From contig JAQGAU010001161.1 in NCBI GenBank assembly GCA_034698045.1, positions 1 through 21,034 of the forward strand: 21,034 bases of DNA, read 5' to 3'. A program made the position numbers and the translations under genes. Positions 1 through 10,075 of this stretch are shown one piece after another. The notes beneath the pieces were generated by a model that did no database searches, was not told where the DNA came from, and saw only the letters and a program-made list of their open reading frames with translations. Numbering within the stretch: position 1 is the first letter of the stretch; each line of letters begins with the position of its first letter. This DNA is from Paramacrobiotus richtersi. Its lineage: Eukaryota; Tardigrada; Eutardigrada; Parachela; Macrobiotidae.

Positions 1-410
1 TTTTTCTCATCCTCAAATGCCGAATCCTTCGGACATTTCTGCTCCGAATGTATCTGTCAACAACAATAGGTATTACACAAATTTCCATGACTAATCACAC
101 AATAAACACACCTTACGGTACCTAGCAAACAATCCATTAAAGAACATAATTAACGTCATTTTTGAATAAAAATGCGTTATTAACGCATCAAAGCTCTCTT
201 TACTGGGAATGTAATACAACGAAGCTGGCGCTAAAAGAGCTACTGCAGTTGTGTCAGTACTAAAATTCCGTTATTGTAATAATGCTAAATTCTTGCAGTT
301 TGAACTACCACCAGCTTCTTATCCATTCAGTTCACATCTCAAACAAGCAAGCCTTATGATGCTGCATCTGTCCTACATACCGCCGCCGTAGTCAAGGCAT
401 TTTGCAGCTC
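1..410. repeat. Near-identical repeat, copy 1 (NDC80-A exon 9, intron 8, 3' end of exon 8)
   Basis: Positions 1-410 match 6360-6769 base for base at a constant offset of 6359 except at 119, 180, 248, 274, 312 and 356. Five of these are transitions and one is a transversion. All six differences fall in the 327-bp intron (54-380); the flanking exon parts are identical. Identity drops sharply after 410, in the middle of exon 8. The left edge is outside the window, so the full length is unknown. Confidence 0.95.
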
Positions 411-3394
411 GCTCAACTCCGCTCCAATCCGTTTCAGTTTTTCATACAGAGCCACCTTGCTTTTGGATCGATCCCGAAACACTTCTTCCTGTTGCTTATT
501 AAAACGTGCCGCTCCCTCTGACTGTTTTCGGTACAAATCGCCAACTTGATCCAGTGCTGCCTTCACAGTGGTGATATAGTCGTGAATCTCCATACGATCG
601 TCGTAGTCCAGGATGGAAACAGCGCCCACAGAAGTGACCATTCCACTCAGATCCGCTAACCCTTGTCGCAGACTGGAGATCAATTCCCGAAGCTGACAAG
701 AAAAAATGCAAATAAAAATATCATAAAAATATCAAATAAGAAATGCTTCGATTAGAAGGCTTTACGCAGAACATGTTCTTTTAACCTTTTACGCAGATCA
801 CAAAAGACGCAGCCGAAGTCGTTTCTTGTACATAATATTTAATAAGTCACCGAATTTTTTATTGAAACTTATTCTGTTGGCCACTCTCGGTGACATACCT
901 GCTGCGATAAATCGGCCTTTTTCATCATCTGATCCTCCAAACGACCTTGAGTCTTTTCTCTTTCTCCCAGCAGATGAATTTTCGCATTCTCCTCGTTCTC
1001 GATTTCCTTCTTAAAGTCGAACAGTTTATCCTTTTTCAACGGCTGATGCTGGACTATCTTCTCCAGTTTAGCAATTTCTGCTCGTAGATTGTCCGCTTGC
1101 GTCTCTGCAAACGCCAACATATTGCACTAAAACGTTAATGAAAAAATGTCTACAGAATCAAGCGTTAAAATTGTCACCTTTAGCTTTCAGTTTCTTCTGA
1201 CCGGCAACGATTTCTGGCTCCGCTTGAGCCGTGATTTTCTGATTCTCGACAGTCTTGGCACTGATCTGAGCTCGCGTTTGCATCCGGTCATGATACTTTG
1301 TATTCAGGAATTGCAGGGACTGCAAAAAACCATTCATTTAAGTAACTTTCACAACTCATCCGCAACTGCACTGCGCTTACTTCAAAATTTTGCACCCGCT
1401 GGGCAAGGGCTTCCTTACGTTCATCCATTTCAGTCTGCAGTGATTCCGTCTTCGTTTTCAGATCCCCGTATTTTTCGTCTAAAATCGCAGTCAAATTGTA
1501 CGAGTGAGTTAACTTTCAAGAGTTTTCTTCATACGAAAGTTATCTTACAAAAAACCGATATATAGCAAAATCCAACAAATATATCAGGTTCTATTGGTCT
1601 ACCCAGATGTCGTACCAATAGCTACATAAAAACTATCCAATCAAATATCACGGTAAAAAAATATGTTGTTACTAAAATTTAATGATTCAGCCGAAATTAA
1701 CGGTAAATATCTATCGTAAGACTGAACAGTAAACTAAGCAGTAGAAAAAGATTTCGGTATCTGGATTTTTCATAATCCTTAAGCTATATCAAAACAAAGG
1801 ACGAAAAGAAATTCTCACTCAGTTGTTGGACGAACCGTTCCACCAAATCATCTACATCGCTACTCCCACTGCCCGAACGTTGATACGCTTCCACCATAAA
1901 TTCCATTCGAAGCTAAAAAACCACAAGATGTAACAAAAAGTGCACAGAGAACAAAAAATTCTATCCCTGCTGTAGATAGCACGGTACCTTATGAAAATAC
2001 CCTTCATTTGACGGATCATCATCCATGTCAGAAATGGTGAATTTAAATGTCGTGCCAAATTTGGACTCGTGATGGATCAGAGACAGCCAGATTTCCATCG
2101 TTTCCCGCATCCAGTCCAAAAATCCACAGATAACAGGCACGGCTGACGTGATATTCGGTGATGTGAGGGTGTTCTTTTTCAGCAAGTGATAGAACGGGTA
2201 GCCGAGTTGTCGAGCCCACTTGGACACTTCATCTTCGAATTTCTTCTCCTCCAACTTGTACCCAAACAGTAAGGTGCGCATACAATGTTCGAACACCTTT
2301 TCCAAAGTATGCTTGGAGATGGGGAGTAAATGACCCACGGAGAACTGATGTTTTGGATTTTGCCAAACAAAGTCCGTCGCTGTTAAAACCTACAAATGCG
2401 AAATCATTAGAAATCTGGTGCAATGAGCAATAACATAAAAATACCCAACTGACTGCACGAACCAATTAGTAGCACTTCCAATTATATCGCATCACTTTAA
2501 CAACAGAAAAACTGTAAAAGATCAAGGCAGAAAAAACGCTGATTTTCAAATCTTTTCGCACATCACAACTCGACGGAAAATTCCAGTACCTGGCCTTATA
2601 ATAACTAATCGTAAAAAAGAATGGACAAATTGCCCGGGTTTACAGTATATAAAGATCACAAACGCCCAGTGGAAATAATACTAGTACTGTAAACAATGCT
2701 ATACTTTAGACGTAATGCAAGCATCTAAGAACGGACTCGATAATAATGTGTGTTTTCACCTCGAACAATTTGCCCATAGCGTGACGCTGCCATTCTTGAC
2801 TGGTAAGATCTCGGGGATCTTCTTTGAGAGGTCCCGCCGCGGGAATATTGAGAAACACTCCAAGACTGGATGGACGGACTGAGAGGCGATCATTTCCAAA
2901 CTGAGAAGCAGAGGCCGCGGAGAATGGCTGGCTCAGTTGACTGTCTTCGGCGCGCTGCTGGTTATTCTGCTTCTGATGACTGGTATCGGATTCTTGAGCA
3001 AACCTTCAAAAGCAAAGAATAACAGACGTAGGCGTCGCTGCACAAACGGCACATTCAATGAGAAGTCAAATTTTATAAACGATTCATCTTGCTGCAGATG
3101 CTAGTGCTGCCTACGCATCAGTAGACTTCATGATCATGGCTTTCATTGCCTTTCAAGTTTTCAACGTCAATTTCGTTACCTCTGAACTAGCGGAGTCGAC
3201 TGAATAATGGAATCCCGTAATCCTGAAGGTCTAGATAACCGGTCCAAGTACTGATTACTGGAGAGAAAGGAAGTGTTCTTGTAGTAATCTGATGGTCGCG
3301 GGATCAGGGACTGAAGTGAGCTAGCAGGGGCCAACGGACGATGGGCTCCTGATGGGCCACCACGTAATGTGTTGCTAGCAAAATTATTAGACAT
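1..3394 (-). CDS. ndc80: NDC80/HEC1 kinetochore protein, copy A (3' end cut by window edge)
   Basis: Outer-kinetochore NDC80 subunit, which binds microtubules through an N-terminal calponin-homology (CH) domain and joins its partners through a long coiled coil. Exons read on the minus strand: 3180-3394, 2760-3003, 1988-2389, 1819-1912, 1381-1478, 1178-1319, 899-1104, 381-692 and 53 to the window edge. All junctions are GT-AG and phases agree, giving about 588 codons without a stop. The start is the ATG at 3394-3392 (MSNNFASN), the first ATG of the open frame. The Ser/Pro-rich tail of roughly 130 residues is followed by SLGVFLN and DPRDL, the entry to the NDC80 CH domain, then the conserved core FEDEVSKWARQLGYP and a WMRETMEIW helix in exon 3. 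Later exons are Lys/Glu/Gln-rich coiled coil. Compared with copy B, every exon boundary is kept and exon 8 is about 70% identical in protein. The last exon lies outside the window. The reading frame shows no decay. Confidence 0.9.
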
Positions 3395-3559
3395 TTCGAA
3401 CAAATAGTGCAGCCGTACCAATTAACCATAAACAGTTAAAAGTAACGAGCAAAAGTCAAAGGTCAATAATTTATCGATTACCAGCTAGTGCCATAAAAAG
3501 CTAGCTGTAAACAAAATCTTAGAACCAGCTTCGAGAGAAATGTGAAAAGGCCCAAAATA

Positions 3560-3660
3560 AATTTGAAAAGGAAATGCGCCACCCAGTAGCGTGGCTACTG
3601 GGCTGTAATACCTCGCCCCGACCAGCAAACGCTTAAATGTGTGGCTGCCGCTCGCGGGTT
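3560..3660 (-). promoter_or_regulatory. Conserved upstream block of NDC80-A
   Basis: Two short blocks lie about 170-270 bp before the start codon and are conserved with NDC80-B: 3560-3594, containing TTTGAAAAGGAAATGCGCCA, and 3644-3660, GCTGCCGCTCGCGGGTT. The first holds a TTYGAA core like the cell-cycle CHR element (bound by LIN54/DREAM in other animals), which would suit a mitotic gene; that role is inference. Positions 3582-3602 also form a perfect 9-bp stem with a GTG loop. Confidence 0.5.
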
Positions 3661-3738
3661 TGTTGCCCTTACTGTACTTTGCGTAAATTAATTTGCGCTT
3701 TTGTAACAGTTACTCGTACAGTTACTGTTACTACTCGG

Positions 3739-3850
3739 TATTACAGAGTAGACTGACTGTAATGGAATCTTTAATTTTTTCCAACAGTCCACTTATTTCT
3801 CGACACGGTGTCGAGAAATAAGTAGACTGACTATATTACAGAGTAGACTG
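3739..3850. repeat. Palindrome flanked by 17-bp direct repeats
   Basis: TATTACAGAGTAGACTG occurs at 3739-3755 and again at 3834-3850. Between them, 3791-3823 is a perfect inverted repeat (16-bp arms, one central G), which extends to 3785-3829 with one mismatch. The sequence could extrude as a cruciform. It lies where similarity to the NDC80-B upstream region has already ended, so it is close to the inferred duplication junction. Confidence 0.85.
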
Positions 3851-4458
3851 GGTATTACTACCGTTACAGATTTACATTCAGAGCATATGAGCAATGAAAA
3901 AATATGTGTTGTAATAAAGTAACATGGCCAGGTATCTGCTCGATTTATTGGCAGTATAATATTATAAGATTTCTGGGGGTCGTGATCCCCTATTATAAGA
4001 CAGACATTTAAAAGCATCCGGTGGCACCAGTTCCAGTTACAAGACGTTGCGGCTATTTGGCCAAGACAGTCCAAAGAGTGTTACGAGGGTTGTCAAAGAG
4101 ACCCTTTCTTATATGAACGTTTCATCCCGAAAGAGCACTGGACAGAAAGAGGTCACGATTTACAAACCCTGAGAGAACCATTTTAACGTATCTGTCACCC
4201 ATGAAATGAATGATAGACAATAACCACAGACCGTTATCGAATTTTTATGAATACTGAACTAAATAAACACGTCATAAAATAAAAGTTCATTAACAATTTT
4301 AGCTTGAAAAAATGACTATTGAAATAAAATTTGCTGAGCAGGTTGTCATTAATTATGATTGATAACATTACTATACTACCAGTCTGTAAAAGCAGTTTTA
4401 GTAACATCTAACTGCTGGTAATAAATTTTAGACTTGAATTTTTTTCTCTTGTTGACAG

Positions 4459-5401
4459 CCACCAGGTCATTTCTGACGGAAATGGCACCCACGGTTTCAC
4501 TCTGGATCCCGCAGTGGGGGAATTCATTCTGTCCCATCCGAACATGAAGGTCAAAGAGCGCGGCAACACATTCAGCATAAACGAGGGTTATGCGGCGTTG
4601 TGGGATCCGGCGGTTACGGAATATGTCCACAGCAAGAAATTCCCGCAGGTCGGATTGCGCGTCACCGTAGTGGGGTGTTCATAATGCAAAGAAATAGTTT
4701 TCTTTTGCAGAAAGGCAAAGCGTATGGCGCACGCTATGTTGGATCCATGGTAGCCGATGTCCATCGCACTCTGTGCTATGGTGGGATTTTCATGTATCCA
4801 GCTACGAAAGATTCGCCTAACGGCAGAGTACGTTGAGCAGAATTTTCTGCAAGCAGTAAATGTTTCCTTGCATTATTTGTGTTCGTATTTTTTCTATCAC
4901 TTCGAATTTGACAAGAATGTCCAAGTACCGCTTTGAAATTTAATCTATGGTCATCCAGTTTGTTAATAATATGAGCCCGTAATTTTACTGCTCTGCCGAC
5001 TTTCCGGTGAAATATTGCTAAGAGAATACGAAATATATTAACGAAAATTTTCTCCTTTTGTTCGTTAAGGCACGGAATTCCAGATCCTTTTGCATTTAAT
5101 TATGTACCTATTTCGAAGATTCTGATATTTTTAATGCTGAGAAAAGATTTGCATCTAAATTTAATGTTTCTTTCATTTTCAGCTCCGAGTGTTGTACCGT
5201 AACTTGTACGAATGCAACCCCATTGCATTCCTCATCGAGAATGCCGGTGGCACGGCCAGCACAGGAAAAATACCGGTACTAGATGAGCAGCCTACGGGCA
5301 TTCACCAGCGGACGCCCATCTTCCTGCGATCCAAACCTAACGTCCAGGAAGTGTTGGATTTATATCAGAAGCATTCTGATTCAGCGCCTGCTCAGTCCTG
5401 A
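4459..5401 (+). CDS. fbp: Fructose-1,6-bisphosphatase, C-terminal half only
   Basis: Class I FBPase removes the 1-phosphate of fructose 1,6-bisphosphate in gluconeogenesis. Three exons are visible: 4459-4648, 4711-4827 and 5183-5401, 174 residues ending in TGA. Family motifs are clear: [41 protein letters not shown] (Arg243/Tyr244 in human numbering), GGIF-YPA, LYECNP with the metal ligand Glu280, and GGxASTG. The first exon has a good acceptor (TTGTTGACAG) and begins in mid-codon, so upstream exons are expected, but about 165-170 N-terminal residues (metal ligands Glu97, Asp118, Asp121) are absent. Alone it cannot be an active enzyme. Oddities are a 12-base in-frame insertion beside Glu280, Arg where Lys274 normally binds the 6-phosphate, and a weak donor (GTCGGA) at 4649. 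It is either a 5'-truncated duplicate or the 3' part of a gene that encloses NDC80-A. Intron 4828-5182 shows nothing else. Confidence 0.9.
5192..5215 (+). repeat. 12-bp in-frame tandem duplication inside the FBP fragment
   Basis: TTGTAC occurs at 5192-5197 and 5204-5209, exactly 12 bases apart, and adds four residues. Normal FBPases read LR-x-LYECNP; here the protein reads [13 protein letters not shown]. The extra residues sit directly before the metal-binding Glu. Confidence 0.75.
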
Positions 5402-5967
5402 ACGTCGCAGTTATTTGCTTTGTCAAATGAAATCCCGCAGACGTTTCAGCGTACAGTAAAACGTCTTGTGCGCCTTCTGTCGAAGCAGATGCTCACACGA
5501 ATACCGTTCTGCTGTCTAGCCGGTTATTGGGCCTCTTTTGCCGTAGTATTTTTTCCATAAAGTTATTATCTGTAGCTCGAATGCTGCGTCCAGTTTTTGG
5601 GCTAAAATACTTTTAAATTTTTGTGTGTTTATATACCAAGTTTGATCGTTGTGTCGTTACTCTTGCATCTGATGCATTTGGTAGCGTATTTCTCGAATGG
5701 CAATAAGGTCGCAAAATACGCACTGATTTTCATTTTATCAGATACCTATACGGATCTGTTTAACACAATACGAAAACTATGGCATTATAAGACGAAGATC
5801 ATGTAGAACACTTGAGACGGTACAAATCAGTGGTAAAAAAAAGCAAAAAATAGCCCACATGGCACACAATTCCAGCCATAAAACAAACAAACCTACAATA
5901 ATCCTTGCTACATTACAATAATCCTTGTTTCAGTACATAAGCAACATATTTGGGCAACCAAACCGAA
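5402..5967. other. Convergent intergenic region, FBP fragment / NDC80-B
   Basis: Shared 3' flank of two convergent genes. No recognisable coding sequence, RNA gene or AATAAA signal on the expected strand was found; the open frame at 5621-5806 is hydrophobic AT-rich sequence without a recognisable domain. Confidence 0.5.
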
Positions 5968-8900
5968 TCACTCCTTGGATCCCCGAAGTCTTTCTTTGCA
6001 TTTGTTAGCCGCTTCTGCCATTTCATGGATACACTTTTTAACAACCCGCTTCACGTTCTGATCCATTTTTGTAATGCGTTCTGCAACCTTTTCCACATTT
6101 CCTATGCGCTCCTGTAATACGAACAATGTACGATTATTCCCAGTAATAAAACATGAAAATGTAAAAAAATTAAAATACCTCTTGTTTTTGACGGAACTCC
6201 TCCACCCTCCGCGCACTCCCTTTTTCATGCAGAGTTAGCCGCTTTTGGAGCTTCTCGGCTGTAGCATCCTTGCTTAATCGCGTGTGCCGAGCTTCTTTCA
6301 ACCGATCCTTCAGCTTGACCAGATTGGCTTCCCGTTGGGAGAGATCCTGCACTGAAAACTTTTTCTCATCCTCAAATGCCGAATCCTTCGGACATTTCTG
6401 CTCCGAATGTATCTGTCAACAACAATAGGTATTACACAAATTTCCATGACTAATCACACAATAAACACACCTTACGGCACCTAGCAAACAATCCATTAAA
6501 GAACATAATTAACGTCATTTTTGAATAAAAATGCGTTACTAACGCATCAAAGCTCTCTTTACTGGGAATGTAATACAACGAAGCTGGCGCTAAAAGAGCT
6601 ACTGCAATTGTGTCAGTACTAAAATTCCGTTACTGTAATAATGCTAAATTCTTGCAGTTTGAACTACCACAAGCTTCTTATCCATTCAGTTCACATCTCA
6701 AACAAGCAAGCCTTGTGATGCTGCATCTGTCCTACATACCGCCGCCGTAGTCAAGGCATTTTGCAGCTCCTTCAACGCTTCTCCAATCCGTTTCACTTTT
6801 TCATCAAGATCCACCTTGCTTTTGTATAGTTTCCGAAAGACTTCTTCTTGCTGCTTATTAAAGCCGCCCGCCTCGGCTAACTGTTTTCGGTATAAATCCA
6901 CAACAAGGTCCAGAGCTGTCTTCACGCTGGTAACATATTCCTGAATCTCCATACGATCGTCGTAGTCGGGGATGAAAACAACGCCCTCGGAAGTGACCAG
7001 TCCACTCAGATCCGCTAACCCTTGTCGCAGGTTGGAGATTAATTCCCGAATCTGACAAGAACACAGCAATTAAAAAATGTCATACAGACGGTCTACCTAA
7101 GAAACGCTTCGATCGGAAGTCTTTACGCTGTATTTTCTTTTAACCTTTCACGCAGATCACAAGAGACGCTGATGCGGCAGCCGAAGCCGTTTCTTGCACA
7201 TAATACAATACAGTCATATCGGTGCTCAACAGTTCCCGAATTTTTTATGAAAAGTTATTATATTGGACACTCTCGGTGACTTACCTGCTGTACTTTCGGT
7301 TGGACACTCTGATCCTCCAAACGACCTTGAATCTTTTCCCTTTCCCGGAGCAGTTGAGCTTTCGCAACCTCCTCATTCTCAATGTCCTTCGTGAAGTCGA
7401 ACAGTTTATCCTTTTTCAACGACTGATGCTGGACTATCTTCTCCAGTTTAGCAATTTCTGCTCGTAAATTTGCCGCTTCCGCCGCTGCAAATGCCAACAC
7501 ATTGCAATGCAAAGCTTATGAAAAAATATGGACAGTATCAAGCGTTAAAATTGTCACCTTTAGCTGTGAGCTTTTCCCGACCGGCAACGATTTCTCGCTC
7601 CGCATGGGCGGTGTTTTTTTTATTCTCGTTAGTATCGGTAATGGCCTGATCACGACCTTGCATAATGTCATTATATTTCGCATTCAAGGCTTCCAATGTC
7701 TGTCAAAAAGGATGCAGTTAAATAATTTCCATTTCACGGTGTCGAAGTGCTTACTTCATAATTCCGAACACGCTCGGTAAGAGCATCCTTACGCTCATTC
7801 ATTTCGGCCTGGAGCGCTTCCGTCTTGGTTTTCAAGTCCCCGTATCTTTCATCTAAAACCAGATTGTAAGAATGATACCTTACAAAAACCACAACAAAAC
7901 TCGAGCAAAATCTATTATTACTGCGGTAAGACCAAACAGTTAACAAAGATCTCGGTATTATGATTTTTTCTCAATTGTAAGCTTATATTAAAACTGAAGA
8001 CGGGAATTAGTTCGTACTCAGCTGTTGGACGAATCGTTCCACCAAATCCTCAACATCACTACGCCCGTTGCAAGACCGTAGATACGCCGCCACCATAAAC
8101 TCCATTCGAAACTGGAAAGTACAAAACGTAAACAAAAAGTGTGAAAGCGCAAGGAGAAAATGCATCAAAACTCTGTCGCTGCTGTAGACAGCACGGTTAC
8201 CTTATGAAAACAGCTCTCGTTTGACGGATCCTCTTCTATATCAGAAATGTTGAATTTAAAAATGGTGCCAAACTTCGACTCCCTATTGACCAGAGACATC
8301 CATATTTCCATCGTTTCCCGCATCCAGTCCAAAAATCCGCAGACTACAGCACCGGAAGATGGAATGTTGGGTGAGTTGAGCGTGTTCTTTTTGAGCATGT
8401 GATGGTACGGATAGCCGAGTTGTCGAGCCCACTTGGCTACTTCTTCGAATTTCAGCTTCTCCAGCGAACACTCAAACAGCAAAGTTCGCATAAAGTGTTC
8501 GAACACTTTTTCCAAAGTATGCTTGGAGATGGGCAGCAAGTGGCTGATGGAAAAAACGTGTTTTGGATTTTGCCAATCAAAATCCGTCGCTGCTAACACC
8601 TGCATATTGCAAAATTAACAGAAACTAATAAAATGTGATGATGTGCGATAAGAAGAGAAAAAATACTGAACTGCAACAACCATTAATAATGGATAATATT
8701 TCGAACTGCACTGTAGAATCCAGCGGAAAATTCGGGTATGTTAAGTAACAGCTATAAAACACTGAGATTTGCAAAAACTGTACAAAGCACATTAAATTAT
8801 TACCTGATGAAATACAAAATAATATCATGCAGTATTTTATTACTTAATAATGGACTACACGGAATTACCTGTATATAAAACTGTGGTTCTGACTGATTAA

Positions 8901-9534
8901 AACACAGCGGACTCGAAAACTGTGTCATTACCTCGAATAATCTGGCCATAGCGTGACGCTGCCATTCCGGACTGGTGAGCTCTCTAGGATCTTGATTCAG
9001 AGGTGCCACCGGTGGAGCATTAAGGAAAACTCCAAGACTGGAGGCACGGACCGACAGGCGGTCGTTTTGAAACTGCGACGTGGAGGCCGCCGAAAACGGC
9101 TGGCTCAGTTGACTCTGCTGCTGATTGGTCTGCTTCTGGTCTGATTCTTTAGCGAACCTAAGAAAGCACAAAAATAACAGACACAGGCTTCGCTGACAGA
9201 TAATTAATCCAATATTTGTTATTTTATGTATCCAATTTTACAACAGTAACACCAGTGTAAATACACAGTCTAACAGCAACTGTAAAGCCTGTTAATACTT
9301 CCAGTTAATCTAGTAGTTAATAATTCATTACCGTTGCAGCAGAGGAGTAGACTGGATAACGGAATCCCGCAGACCCGAAGGTCTAGACAATCGGTCCAGG
9401 AACTGGTTACTGGAGAAGAAGGAATAATCGGACGGCCGTGCGATCAGTGACTGTAGCGAACTAGCAGGGGCTAACGGACGGTGGGCTCCATACGGACCGC
9501 CACGTGAATTGTTGCTACCTATGTTCTTATACAT
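5968..9534 (-). CDS. ndc80: NDC80/HEC1 kinetochore protein, copy B (complete)
   Basis: Second, complete NDC80 gene. Exons on the minus strand: 9332-9534, 8932-9157, 8201-8599, 8018-8111, 7755-7852, 7558-7699, 7285-7484, 6740-7051, 6179-6412, 5968-6111. They total 2,052 bases, 683 residues plus TGA; human NDC80 has about 640. The start is the ATG at 9534-9532 (MYKNIGSN); an upstream TTG in the same frame is not a credible start. Residues 1-123 are a Ser/Pro/Gln-rich tail (RPLAPASSLQSL is shared with copy A). DPREL at about 124 opens the CH domain, with EEVAKWARQLGYP and WMRETMEIW inside it, running to about residue 245. From about 290 to the end the sequence is heptad-like coiled coil (DERYGDLKTKTEAL, KLEKIVQHQSLKKDKLF), expected to pair with NUF2 and reach SPC24/SPC25. 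It is convergent with the FBP fragment (566 bp) and divergent from uL29m. NDC80 is normally single-copy in animals, so two intact tandem genes are notable. Confidence 0.93.
6360..6769. repeat. Near-identical repeat, copy 2 (NDC80-B exon 9, intron 8, 3' end of exon 8)
   Basis: Partner of 1-410, with about 98.5% identity and no gaps. It covers the 5' end of exon 9 (to 6412), the whole intron 6413-6739 and the 3' end of exon 8 (6740-6769). Neighbouring introns of the two NDC80 genes differ in length and barely align, so this tract is far younger than the gene duplication. Confidence 0.95.
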
Positions 9535-10075
9535 TTCGGACAAACAACAATATACAACCCTCGACTATTATCACTAAAATGTTCGAATAACGAGCAAAGT
9601 CAAAGCCAACTATTGATTCCCAATGGGTGCAATGAAAAGCTGTAAACAAAATTATAAAAGCAGCTTCGAAAACTGACAGTTGTGCGCATCGGTTCAAAAC
9701 AAATTCGAAAAGGAAATGCGCCATTCAGTAGCGTGGTTACTGCCATTACCGCTCCCCCGAACGCCAAAACATATTAGCACATCGTGAATCGTAGCTGCCG
9801 CTCGCGGGTTAGTAACTGTTAGCTAAAGCCTTACGTACTTACTTTAACTTTGCGTGAAATCTTGCAACTGATTTTTCAACCTTAAATTTAAAATTACAAT
9901 ATAATTATAAATTATATATTGCTATGTAATTAGGGAATAGGGATCGTGATTCCTGGCTGTTTCTTTTCTGCTGACAACACTCTGATTCTTGTATTTTTAT
10001 TCCGTTCTGCTTTGTTTATTCGTGACTTTGGTGTGCAGGAATTTCGGTGGACGCTTCCCTCCGCAATCTGCACCG
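9535..10075. promoter_or_regulatory. Bidirectional promoter region, NDC80-B / uL29m
   Basis: 541 bp separate the two divergent start codons, so the genes probably share a promoter. The NDC80 side holds the conserved blocks at 9702-9810. The centre (about 9880-9925) is very AT-rich. A pyrimidine-rich run ending GTGTGCAG at about 10038 could be the acceptor of a 5'-UTR intron of uL29m, but this is uncertain. Confidence 0.55.
9702..9810 (-). promoter_or_regulatory. Conserved upstream block of NDC80-B
   Basis: Counterpart of 3560-3660 in the same order and with similar spacing: 9702-9736 (TTCGAAAAGGAAATGCGCCA, again matching TTYGAA) and 9794-9810 (GCTGCCGCTCGCGGGTT, identical in both copies). 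Most of the surrounding sequence has diverged, so these blocks stand out as retained. The small hairpin of copy A survives here with one G-T pair (CAGTAGC / GTTACTG). Confidence 0.5.

Larger units (their letters stand above)
3395..4458. other. Intergenic region: NDC80-A promoter and probable duplication junction
   Basis: No gene is recognised. The part nearest NDC80-A (to about 3700) is alignable in blocks with the region upstream of NDC80-B (to about 9870), so it is the promoter side of the duplicated unit. Beyond about 3700 the similarity ends. The rest holds a palindrome bracketed by direct repeats and AT-rich sequence. I looked for the missing 5' exons of FBP (for example the FDPLDGSSN active-site motif) on the plus strand and found none. 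Confidence 0.6.

Noticed and set aside
1146-1565. 139-codon plus-strand frame
   Set aside because: Antisense of NDC80-A exons 5 and 6.
3793-4074. Minus-strand 93-codon frame that might be a missing exon
   Set aside because: It covers the palindrome, lies on the strand opposite to FBP and matches no FBP or NDC80 sequence.
7222-7467. Plus-strand frame near NDC80-B exon 7
   Set aside because: Antisense shadow of coiled-coil coding sequence.
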